8,441 nucleotides of DNA from Myxococcales bacterium (GTDB lineage Bacteria; Myxococcota_A; Bradymonadia; UBA4248), in NCBI GenBank assembly GCA_004554395.1, contig SFMP01000155.1, positions 1 through 8,441 on the forward strand, read 5' to 3'. This document shows positions 1-5,589 of this stretch, piece after piece (the stretch's first letter is position 1; the number at the start of each line of letters is the position of its first letter). The notes beneath the pieces were generated by a model. The model saw only the letters and a list, made by a program, of their open reading frames with translations. It had not been told where the DNA came from and did not search any database. The position numbers were made by a program, and so were the translations under genes.

Positions 1-1635
1 ATCATGATGCACCGTTCTTTTTTCGCCATAGACATCAATATCAAACTTATATCGAATCACAAACTCAGCGCGAAGAGGACAACACATAACCTTTTTTTTT
101 GAAGAATAATCCATCTCTTCTGAGACAAACATTTCAGGTGCGGATATGTATGCCACTTTTTCTACCGTCGCGATCGTCTTTATCCCTTTTCTCATCAAGT
201 TCTTTAGATCTCGATAGTGCCACTTCTTCGGTAAATAATCCCAGTCGAAAATAAGTGTAATAAGTGTGCTCAAAAGTGTGATCAACACGGCAAAAATATC
301 AAACGTTAGCTTCACGCACACCGCCATAATAATTATCACCAATACTTTCATCACTACTTCCATAAACCCACTCATGTGGTCGAATATATTTATATTCGAT
401 ATAAAAACTATACCTATCGCAATCACGAAAAACGCGTACATGTTCGTATGTCCCTTTCGTATGCTTTGTGCTCTGTCAAAATCGAAAAACCATATGCGAT
501 GCTTCCAGAGATCGCGCCACGTCTCATGGGGGATCGGCCTATAACACGCCGGCAATGCCTTGCGCGGTGTCTCCTCCGAAAGCCGAAGCCAAAGATCCAC
601 ATTCTTTGACTCTCCATACGACGTAACCGATTTCAGCGCCGTATTCCACGCTTTCATCGACCTATATTCCCCGCGCGCTGTCCCAAACTCAAACACAAAT
701 TCTGGACGCTGCAAGACATCATATTCACCTTTCGAAAACAGCTCAAACAGCTTTCCAAGCATACCATAATCACAAAGGCGTTGGCCCATCACTGGTTCGA
801 GCATTTTATGAAGGACGCGAACAACCGGTCTGGGCACGCCCCGAAGGTGGGGATCAATCATAAGGCGAAACTGCAAAACCTGCATTTCACTCAGCTCTAC
901 ACCGCTCAATATCCTGACAAGCGTCGCACCTAAAGCATAGATATCGCTCGCTGGGCTCGGATTTCCCGTCAGCTGCTCCGGCGGCATATACCCGTACGTC
1001 CCCGCAATCGTCGATCCGCCCCCCTGGACTTTCGGATTGGCCACGGCACCAAAATCAATCAGATAGACTTCAAAACTGCCATCACTATTCGACTTCATCA
1101 AAATATTCGACGGCTTAATATCGCGATGGATAACTACAGGATCGTGATGATGAAGTGCTTCCAAAATAGCAAGGAGCTTTTTCGCAATATCAAAAACCTG
1201 GTTGATCGAAAAACGATATCCCCCGCGAAGCATTGCATCAAGCGAACGTCCATCGATATACTCCTGTACAATATACACCGCCGGCATATCGCCTTCAAGC
1301 ACCTCAAATGAAGCATAAAACTTGGCGACGCACTGAACATTCAGACCCGACAAAACATCGCTCTCGCGCTTAAATAACTCGTATGCCTTCCACGACTGTA
1401 CCGAATGGATCTGAAGTGCTTTGATCGCAACTTTTTGCCCGTCACTCAGACGTTCCGCTTCATAAACCTTCGCCTGTGTCCCATGTCCGAGCATTCGCGT
1501 GAACCGATACTGATCCGCCAATATCAAAGGTGTCTCACACACACTCGCTTCAGGCACGGCCTGACACGTCCCCGATGATTCCAAAATGACGTCTTGGTGT
1601 TTCGCTTCTTGTGTTGCCTGCGCTGCAGATGCCAT
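1..1635 (-). CDS. Ser/Thr protein kinase with C-terminal membrane domain (3' end outside window)
   Basis: Open for 545 codons from ATG at 1635 to the left edge, so the C-terminus is missing. The start is supported by AGGGGAG at 1639-1645. Residues ~50-300 form a Hanks-type kinase domain, which phosphorylates Ser/Thr of target proteins: loop LGHGTQAKV, ATP lysine K72 (VAIK), catalytic loop H170-R171-D172 with K174 and N177, DFG at 194-196, PPE at 218-220 and D231 (SDIYALG). All catalytic residues are present, so it should be active; the third loop glycine is Ala. About 100 unrecognised residues follow, then two or three hydrophobic helices (about 399-419, 427-441, 443-463) that would anchor it in the inner membrane. 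The tail (464-545+) contains IKTIATVEKV and later RYKFDIDVYG, faintly like the DUF3592 type of small beta domain (inference, weak). Kinase assignment is certain; signal and substrate are unknown. Confidence 0.93.
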   Translation of the reverse strand, partial: MASAAQATQEAKHQDVILESSGTCQAVPEASVCETPLILADQYRFTRMLGHGTQAKVYEAERLSDGQKVAIKALQIHSVQSWKAYELFKRESDVLSGLNVQCVAKFYASFEVLEGDMPAVYIVQEYIDGRSLDAMLRGGYRFSINQVFDIAKKLLAILEALHHHDPVVIHRDIKPSNILMKSNSDGSFEVYLIDFGAVANPKVQGGGSTIAGTYGYMPPEQLTGNPSPASDIYALGATLVRILSGVELSEMQVLQFRLMIDPHLRGVPRPVVRVLHKMLEPVMGQRLCDYGMLGKLFELFSKGEYDVLQRPEFVFEFGTARGEYRSMKAWNTALKSVTSYGESKNVDLWLRLSEETPRKALPACYRPIPHETWRDLWKHRIWFFDFDRAQSIRKGHTNMYAFFVIAIGIVFISNINIFDHMSGFMEVVMKVLVIIIMAVCVKLTFDIFAVLITLLSTLITLIFDWDYLPKKWHYRDLKNLMRKGIKTIATVEKVAYISAPEMFVSEEMDYSSKKKVMCCPLRAEFVIRYKFDIDVYGEKRTVHHD

Positions 1636-1731
1636 GCACTCCCCTCATTTCTTACCTGATGCGGCTCTTGCGGTGCGCATTGAATTCATGTTGTCATGTT
1701 GAATATCACCTCGCACCATTCTCACATTTTT

Positions 1732-1759
1732 TTTATACCAGCTGCCACCATTAAGTCAA
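1732..1759 (-). promoter_or_regulatory. Candidate sigma70-type promoter of the kinase gene
   Basis: Read on the minus strand, TTGACT (1754-1759) is followed after 16 bp by TATAAA (1732-1737). This gives a leader of roughly 90 nt before the kinase ATG at 1635. The -35 box lies 19 bp from the outer end of the neighbouring insertion sequence. The call rests on motif match and position only. Confidence 0.55.
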
Positions 1760-1778
1760 TCTATTCAGAGGTACAGCA

Positions 1779-1794
1779 CAGGGCTACCGCATTT
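1779..1794 (+). repeat. Left terminal inverted repeat of the IS
   Basis: CAGGGCTACCGCATTT is the exact reverse complement of 2243-2258. It marks the upstream end of the element relative to the transposase reading direction. Confidence 0.9.
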
Positions 1795-1864
1795 AAAAAT
1801 TCTCTTGACTGTGGTAAAAGGCTTTGACTCACGGGGAGTCCACTAGCACATCGAGGATGGATTT

Positions 1865-2244
1865 ATGCAGCTACAAAACCTTGTTGAGACCGTCAGGGAG
1901 CAGCTTGCTGATCCCCGTAGAATGAGTCACGGCAACATTCGTCACAGTTTGGAAGCCATTGTGGTTATTGGTCTGTGCACTGTGATGTGTGGTGGTGATT
2001 AGCCGTGCGCAAACACTGGTCGATTGAAAACCAGCTTCATTGGAGCTTGGACGTCGTCTTTAAGGAGGACGTCAGTCTCATTCGCAAAGACAATGCACCA
2101 CTCAACATGAATGTCCTGCGCAAAACAGCTATGGGGCTACTCAACAAGTCAAGGACTGGAAAGTTGACCAAAAAATTGATGATGCTTAAGGCATCGCTTG
2201 ACCCACTTGCCATGCTTGATGTGCTGTTTCAACGGAAAAAGTAA
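1865..2244 (+). pseudogene. ISAs1-family transposase remnant, internally deleted and frameshifted
   Basis: An ATG at 1865 opens 45 codons ending at TAG 2000-2002 (MQLQNLVETV... to VMCGGD), matching the N-terminal associated domain of ISAs1 transposases. The C-terminal remnant continues in another frame from about 1999 (readable as LAVRKHWSIENQLHW...) to TAA at 2242-2244. The two halves abut with nothing between them, so one deletion removed the middle of the gene and changed the frame. The right half could start at GTG 2005, but it is only the tail of a catalytic protein and there is no reason to think it functions alone. An intact protein would be a DDE transposase cutting at the IS ends. 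Confidence 0.88.
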
Positions 2245-2258
2245 ATGCGGTAGCCCTG
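2243..2258 (-). repeat. Right terminal inverted repeat of the IS
   Basis: AAATGCGGTAGCCCTG mirrors the left end at 1779-1794 with no mismatch and overlaps the last two bases of the transposase stop codon. Confidence 0.9.
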
Positions 2259-2308
2259 TACAGGATCACCCGATAATCATTGAACTTTCGGGGTGATTGC
2301 TCTAGATA

Positions 2309-2325
2309 GGGCGCGATTTGCGCCC
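2309..2325 (+). other. Perfect short hairpin upstream of the TatD-family gene
   Basis: GGGCGC (2309-2314), a 5-base loop GATTT, then GCGCCC (2320-2325). It lies 55 bp before the start codon at 2380. Only CTTT follows, so it is a poor intrinsic terminator on either strand. Its ATAGGGCGC edge is the same string that ends the hairpin units at 5243-5552, so it may be a degenerate solitary relative. Confidence 0.4.
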
Positions 2326-2379
2326 CTTTGGCGACAAGCGGGTGCAGTCGTTCGATGATTTGTTTCTTTTGGCGTAGCG

Positions 2380-3117
2380 ATGATCGATACACATGCCCAT
2401 CTTTACGATGAACGTTTTTCGCAAGATTTGCTCGAGGTAGCCCGTCGAGCCCGCGCAGCGGGCGTCGTGCACTGCATCATTCCAGGGGAGTTGCCGCGCA
2501 ATAGCGAAGAAATACGGCGAATTTGTGCGCTTACAGATGGGTGGGCTTTGCCATGTCTTGGACTGTATCCGGGGTCATTTGGCGACGAAGACATCGATGA
2601 ATTCGACGCGTATGCCAGCCAAGATTGGATAGCTTTTGGAGAGGTTGGCATCGATACTTGGAGTATCAAAGATGAAGCGGGGCAAGCGTATGCCGAAAAG
2701 GGGTTTAACCACGTACTTTCGGTGGCCAAACGGATGGATCGCCCCGTCAACGTCCATGCTCGCAATTGCGGTAAACGCGCCATCGAACTCCTCATGGCAA
2801 GCGGTTGTAAACGCGTTCAACTCCATGCCTTCGAAGCCAAATATATGACGATTCAAGCGGGTATCGATGCTGGGTTTTTCTTCTCCATTCCGCCCAATAT
2901 CGTTCGATCGGGTCAAAAAGTGAAAATGGCTCGCCAGGTGCCCATTTCGCAGCTATTACTCGAAACGGATTCGCCATATTTGGGACCCGATGGCAGCTCG
3001 CGAAACGAGCCCGCCAACGTCGCCATTGCTCTCGAAGCCATTGCAAAAATCAAAGAACTCTCGATTCGAGAAACCGAACGAATACTCGACGAAAACACGA
3101 AACGATTGTATTTTTGA
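2380..3117 (+). CDS. TatD-family metal-dependent hydrolase (putative DNase)
   Basis: A 245-residue protein of the usual TatD length (about 250-265). The family is a TIM-barrel metal hydrolase with DNase or exonuclease activity in characterised members. Visible metal-site motifs: DTHAHL (H5, H7), GEVGID (E88), PVNVHAR (H126), H149 in QLHAF, and LLLETDSPYL (D197); NEPANV near 209-214 is also family-typical. The segment normally written GxHP reads GLYP (Y63 replaces His), and the usual HxFSG after the fourth His site is HAFEAK. The start is ATG 2380: an in-frame TGA at 2356-2358 leaves no other start, and no strong ribosome binding site is visible. The IS remnant ends 121 bp upstream. Family assignment is firm; substrate is not. 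Confidence 0.93.
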   Translation: MIDTHAHLYDERFSQDLLEVARRARAAGVVHCIIPGELPRNSEEIRRICALTDGWALPCLGLYPGSFGDEDIDEFDAYASQDWIAFGEVGIDTWSIKDEAGQAYAEKGFNHVLSVAKRMDRPVNVHARNCGKRAIELLMASGCKRVQLHAFEAKYMTIQAGIDAGFFFSIPPNIVRSGQKVKMARQVPISQLLLETDSPYLGPDGSSRNEPANVAIALEAIAKIKELSIRETERILDENTKRLYF

Positions 3118-3283
3118 TGGCAATGTCATAAAGTAATATTATATATGCGATTTTAATACATGATTTATATATGACTTATATACAATAATCATACATAAAT
3201 GGCATATTCAATTTCATATAACATACAGAGTTCAATCACAAAGGCGCTGGGCGAAAGGCGCCGCCATTTGGAGTGCTCCATCG
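3118..3283. promoter_or_regulatory. AT-rich intergenic segment with dyad and GC hairpin before the methyltransferase gene
   Basis: About 120 bp (3120-3240) are extremely AT-rich, unlike the coding sequence either side. They contain an imperfect dyad at 3160-3192 (ATGATT ... AATCAT with TATA tracts between). A short GC hairpin follows: GGCGC (3243-3247) with GCGCC (3258-3262). The ribosome binding site GGAG (3270-3273) is the left half of the self-complementary GGAGTGCTCC and sits 10 bases before the ATG at 3284. The AT-rich part probably carries a promoter, but I cannot pick a convincing -35/-10 pair. Confidence 0.4.
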
Positions 3284-3934
3284 ATGAAATCTAAACAGTC
3301 ACCCGATACCCTATTCGACGCACTCGCCTTGGGCTACGAAACGATGCGCAAAGAGCTCGCTTGGAATCCATTTACCCATATCGAGGCTGCTTTTGATGGT
3401 GTCGATTTGCGAGGAATGGAGATATTAGATGCGGGCTGTGGCACGGGCGAGTGTACGCGTTGGTTTGCCGAACAAGGCGCGAGCCCGATTGGCATCGATA
3501 TATCGGGAGAAATGTGTTTCCATGCCGCCGAGAGGTCCGAAAATATCATGTATCTCCAACACGATTTGCGCGATCCATTGCCATTCGCATCGTCGCGCTT
3601 CGATGCCGTCGTTGCCCTCGGATGCCTCGAATACATCGCCGATATCCGCGCAACAGTCGAAGAGTTTTACCGAACGACGAAGCCCGGCGGCATGTTCTTG
3701 GGCTGTTTCGAGCGATTTGGCGACGATTGCCCTGGTAAAAATGCTCGTCAAGTCGTCTTTTTCGACGAATGGATGCGTTATCGCCAATCGCGAACGATGA
3801 TCGAATCGATGTTTGCACAACGTTATCGCCATGTCGACATCGAACCCGTTGCGGGTTTTCTCATCGAAGAAACGGGCGAAACGACGCAATATTGGCGCGT
3901 CATTGCGAAAGATGCAATGGGAATGGCGGAGTAA
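3284..3934 (+). CDS. Class I SAM-dependent methyltransferase
   Basis: A 216-residue Rossmann-fold methyltransferase of the Methyltransf_11/UbiE-like type, which transfers a methyl group from S-adenosylmethionine to an unknown acceptor. Motif I is ILDAGCGTG (47-55, SAM binding). The acidic residue closing strand 2 is D72 in IGIDIS, which contacts the ribose. HDLRDPLPF (93-101) is the motif II region, VVALGCLEYI (109-118) the post-II strand, and RTTKPGGMFLG (130-140) motif III. The C-terminal ~75 residues are likely the substrate-specific part and match nothing I can name. It lies between the tatD-type gene (166 bp upstream) and mutY (119 bp downstream), all on the plus strand. No neighbour indicates the substrate. 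A cytosolic enzyme is expected, since no signal peptide or membrane helix is seen. Confidence 0.92.
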   Translation: MKSKQSPDTLFDALALGYETMRKELAWNPFTHIEAAFDGVDLRGMEILDAGCGTGECTRWFAEQGASPIGIDISGEMCFHAAERSENIMYLQHDLRDPLPFASSRFDAVVALGCLEYIADIRATVEEFYRTTKPGGMFLGCFERFGDDCPGKNARQVVFFDEWMRYRQSRTMIESMFAQRYRHVDIEPVAGFLIEETGETTQYWRVIAKDAMGMAE

Positions 3935-3939
3935 TCCCA

Positions 3940-3964
3940 GTCGCCAGGCGGGAGTCGTGGCGAC
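3940..3964 (+). other. Hairpin just after the methyltransferase stop codon
   Basis: GTCGCCA (3940-3946) and TGGCGAC (3958-3964) form a perfect 7 bp stem with an 11-base loop, starting 6 bases after the stop. No T-tract follows, so it is not a canonical intrinsic terminator. It could stabilise the mRNA 3' end or pause transcription. Confidence 0.4.
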
Positions 3965-4038
3965 GAGGGCAGGATGTGAAAGCCCAGCCACAAGATCAGG
4001 CGCGATGAGACGGGGGCAGAAAACGATATATCATAATA

Positions 4039-4044
4039 TATAAT
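4039..4044 (+). promoter_or_regulatory. Candidate -10 box immediately upstream of mutY
   Basis: A perfect TATAAT sits 9 bases before the mutY ATG at 4054, inside an AT-rich stretch. There is no good -35 box 17 bp upstream (GCAGAA at 4016-4021). If used, transcription would start at about 4051 and the mRNA would be almost leaderless, which fits the absence of a Shine-Dalgarno sequence before this ATG. Chance occurrence in AT-rich DNA is a real alternative. Confidence 0.3.
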
Positions 4045-4053
4045 CAATCATCG

Positions 4054-5214
4054 ATGGATAGACGAGATATACAAAACGACGACGAGAATTGCCGATATTT
4101 TTGGTCGAATTTAGGCGATTGGTTTGCCGTATGCAAACGCGATTTGCCTTGGCGCAATGCGCCATCGCCCTATGAAGTATGGGTGTCGGAACTCATGTTA
4201 CAACAAACGCAGGTTTCGACGGTTTTGCCATATTACGAGCGATGGATGAAGCGATTCCCCGATATTCATGCGCTTGCATCAAGCGACATCGACGACGTAC
4301 TCGGGGCATGGGCTGGGCTCGGGTATTATCGCCGTGCGCGATATCTCCATGCAGGGGCTCAATACATCGCATCGCAATGCGGCGGGGTATTTCCGTCGAC
4401 GATCGAGGCATTGCGCAAGATACCCGGTGTCGGCGATTACACGAGTGGTGCGATTGCCTCGTTTGCATTTGGTCAAAATGTGCCGGCAATCGATGGGAAT
4501 GCCGAGCGCGTGTTTTCGCGCTTTTTTGGGATCGAAGGCGATATGACGCGCGGGGCATCGCGCAAGCGGCTCGTCGAATTGGCCGATCACGTCGCAAAAC
4601 TGGGCGATGCAGCAAATATCAATCAAGCCGTGATGGATTTGGGGGCATCGCTTTGCAGTCGCGTCGCACAATGCAATCTTTGCCCGCTTGCCGATCGTTG
4701 TCATGCACAGATATATGGAAAAACGGAATCGTTGCCACAGAAATCGAAACGGATTGAAAAAACTGGCGAATATTATATCGCACTCATGCTCACCGATGGC
4801 GATAATTGCCTGATGGCTCGCCGTTCGTCGGGCGCCTTATTGGGTGGTTTGTGGCAATTCCCAATGGTTCGCGTTGCTCGCACAAAAGTTAGCGATATAC
4901 GCGCTTGTGCAGAATCCGCGCGTGATACCAATATACATTTGGCACGTCATCGATTGTTTGAATACTTTGGATATATATCGATGATAGATGATATAAGCAT
5001 TGAATCGTTGCCACAAAACGTCGAGCATATATTTACACATATACACATGATTGTTAGACTCGATAGAGCATATATATCGCCCGCGAAGCGCGACGCATTG
5101 CCATCGGCACTCGATACCGTCGTACCGACGACGCCAACCCAAGAGTTCCCATACGATGCTTATACGTGGACGAGCTGTGCAAATATTGGGAAAAGTATGC
5201 CATATCGTCGTTGA
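4054..5214 (+). CDS. mutY: A/G-specific adenine glycosylase MutY
   Basis: A 386-residue base-excision repair enzyme that removes adenine mispaired with 8-oxoguanine. The catalytic core opens with LPWRNAPSPYEVWVSE; SELMLQQTQV carries the catalytic glutamate E46. The helix-hairpin-helix is IPGVGDYTSGAI (123-134), and AIDGNAERVF supplies the catalytic aspartate D147. The iron-sulfur loop has four cysteines (C201, C207, C210, C216), but its spacing is C-X5-C-X2-C-X5-C, one residue shorter than the usual X6 first gap. Residues ~238-383 form the NUDIX-like domain that recognises 8-oxoG; HIFTHIHMIV (325-334) matches the H-x-FxH loop typical of MutY and separates it from endonuclease III. No Shine-Dalgarno is seen before ATG 4054. 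Length and domain order are normal. It converges with the lipoprotein gene across a hairpin-filled gap. Confidence 0.96.
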   Translation: MDRRDIQNDDENCRYFWSNLGDWFAVCKRDLPWRNAPSPYEVWVSELMLQQTQVSTVLPYYERWMKRFPDIHALASSDIDDVLGAWAGLGYYRRARYLHAGAQYIASQCGGVFPSTIEALRKIPGVGDYTSGAIASFAFGQNVPAIDGNAERVFSRFFGIEGDMTRGASRKRLVELADHVAKLGDAANINQAVMDLGASLCSRVAQCNLCPLADRCHAQIYGKTESLPQKSKRIEKTGEYYIALMLTDGDNCLMARRSSGALLGGLWQFPMVRVARTKVSDIRACAESARDTNIHLARHRLFEYFGYISMIDDISIESLPQNVEHIFTHIHMIVRLDRAYISPAKRDALPSALDTVVPTTPTQEFPYDAYTWTSCANIGKSMPYRR

Positions 5215-5275
5215 TGAAAAAGCTCCATGGCATGGCCACAAAGCGCCCGTATTGAGCGTTAGCGAAATAGGGCGC

Positions 5276-5302
5276 AAAAAGCCCGTATTGAGCCCAACGG
5301 GC
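5276..5302 (-). terminator. Intrinsic terminator formed by unit 2 (minus strand)
   Basis: On the minus strand GCCCGT and ACGGGC (complements of 5297-5302 and 5281-5286) form a 6 bp stem with a 10-base loop, followed directly by five T (5276-5280). It is positioned to stop transcripts from the lipoprotein gene that pass earlier sites. Confidence 0.5.
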
Positions 5303-5314
5303 GAAATAGGGCGC

Positions 5315-5341
5315 AAAAAGCCCGTATTGAGCCCAACGGGC
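5315..5341 (-). terminator. Intrinsic terminator formed by unit 3 (minus strand)
   Basis: Same structure as the unit 2 terminator: stem 5320-5325 with 5336-5341, and T5 at 5315-5319 on the minus strand. Confidence 0.5.
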
Positions 5342-5395
5342 GAAATAGGGCGCTAGGCGTGTGTATTGAGCGGTAGCGAAATAGCACGCCAAAAC

Positions 5396-5484
5396 GATTT
5401 TTTGTCAGTTTGATGCAGATACAAGGAAGCTAGTCCTCGCGGCGACGCTGACGCAGTAGATGCGCAAACTGGCAAAAAAAAATC
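5396..5484. repeat. Imperfect ~89 bp inverted repeat interrupting the hairpin array
   Basis: The left arm 5396-5417 (GATTTTTTGTCAGTTTGATGCA) and right arm 5461-5484 are complementary apart from a few mismatches and a 2-base difference in the A/T tract. They enclose about 43 bases of unrelated GC-rich sequence. The element lies exactly between units 4 and 5 and does not share their motif, which suggests a separate small insertion. No coding function is evident. Confidence 0.55.
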
Positions 5485-5501
5485 CCGTATTGCCCAACGG
5501 G
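5474..5501 (-). terminator. Intrinsic terminator with T9 tract (minus strand)
   Basis: On the minus strand CCCGT (complement of 5497-5501) pairs with ACGGG (complement of 5484-5488) around an 8-base loop; after one A comes a run of nine T (5474-5482). This is the strongest terminator-like signal downstream of the lipoprotein stop, about 90 bp beyond it. Confidence 0.6.
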
Positions 5502-5511
5502 CGATAGGGCG

Positions 5512-5552
5512 AAAAAGCGCCCGTATTGAACCCAACGTGCGAAATAGGGCGC
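5512..5552 (-). terminator. Terminator-like unit 6, first after the lipoprotein gene (minus strand)
   Basis: The outer stem GCGCCC/GGGCGC extended by TATT/AATA (5517-5552) is followed on the minus strand by T5 at 5512-5516. The inner part of this unit is degenerate, leaving a loose loop. It lies about 40 bp past the lipoprotein stop codon. Confidence 0.45.
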
Positions 5553-5589
5553 TAGCTGAGGCGTATCGAGCCCACCGGGCGAGGTAGAT

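Larger units (their letters stand above)
1779..2258 (+). mobile_element. 480 bp internally deleted ISAs1-family insertion sequence
   Basis: Perfect 16 bp inverted repeats (CAGGGCTACCGCATTT and its complement) bound a segment that holds the first and last parts of an ISAs1-type transposase. The left part matches the family's N-terminal associated domain (ADPRRMSHGNIRHSLEAI, then VMCGGD); the right part matches the C-terminal signature (RKHWSIENQLHWSLDVVF). Intact members encode about 370 residues, so roughly 245 codons including most of the DDE catalytic core are gone. The transposase stop codon (2242-2244) overlaps the right repeat, as expected for a compact IS. The flanks are TACAGCA (1772-1778) and TACAGGA (2259-2265), a 6/7 match that may be a decayed target duplication. 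The copy cannot move itself, but intact ends could let a full-length relative move it. Confidence 0.88.
5243..5587. repeat. Array of seven related two-tier hairpin units in a convergent intergenic region
   Basis: Units lie at 5243-5275, 5281-5314, 5320-5353, 5356-5390, 5484-5511, 5517-5552 and a degenerate one near 5560-5587. Units 2 and 3 with their leading A5 linker are identical 39 bp copies (5276-5314, 5315-5353). Read on the plus strand, the shared design is GCGCCC, a bulged G, TATT, then GA, an inner stem-loop, GA, AATA and GGGCGC. TATT pairs with AATA, and the outer GC blocks pair with each other. The inner part is GCCC-AAC-GGGC in units 2, 3 and 5, GCCC-ACC-GGGC in unit 7, and the shorter GC-GTTA-GC or GC-GGTA-GC in units 1 and 4. 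The array fills most of the 375 bp gap between mutY and the lipoprotein gene. No protein is likely here. Confidence 0.85.

Noticed and set aside
266..769. Short plus-strand open frames opposite the kinase gene
   Set aside because: They are antisense to the membrane domain of the kinase, whose frame is open without interruption for 545 codons; none has a ribosome binding site or recognisable motif.
1804..1830. TTGACT on the plus strand inside the IS as a transposase promoter
   Set aside because: No acceptable -10 box is found at a workable distance.
2005..2244. Stand-alone small gene of 79 codons starting at GTG
   Set aside because: It is clearly the C-terminal tail of an ISAs1 transposase, with the stop overlapping the IS end; it is treated as part of the pseudogene.
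3425..3991. Minus-strand open frame of 188 codons over the methyltransferase gene
   Set aside because: It lies antisense to a gene with all methyltransferase motifs and shows no recognisable motif itself.
4179..4757. Alternative-frame open reading frames inside mutY (both strands)
   Set aside because: They are Arg/Cys-rich shadow frames overlapping the conserved catalytic and iron-sulfur region of mutY.
5051..5392. Open frames on both strands giving a repeated peptide (EIGRKKPVLSPTG / FARWAQYGLFAPY)
   Set aside because: They arise because the repeat period is 39 bp, a multiple of three. The variable linkers elsewhere break the frame, and conservation follows base pairing, not codons.
5243..5587. 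CRISPR array
   Set aside because: Units are separated by ~2-7 base linkers, mostly identical A5, with no unique spacers, and no cas gene is near.
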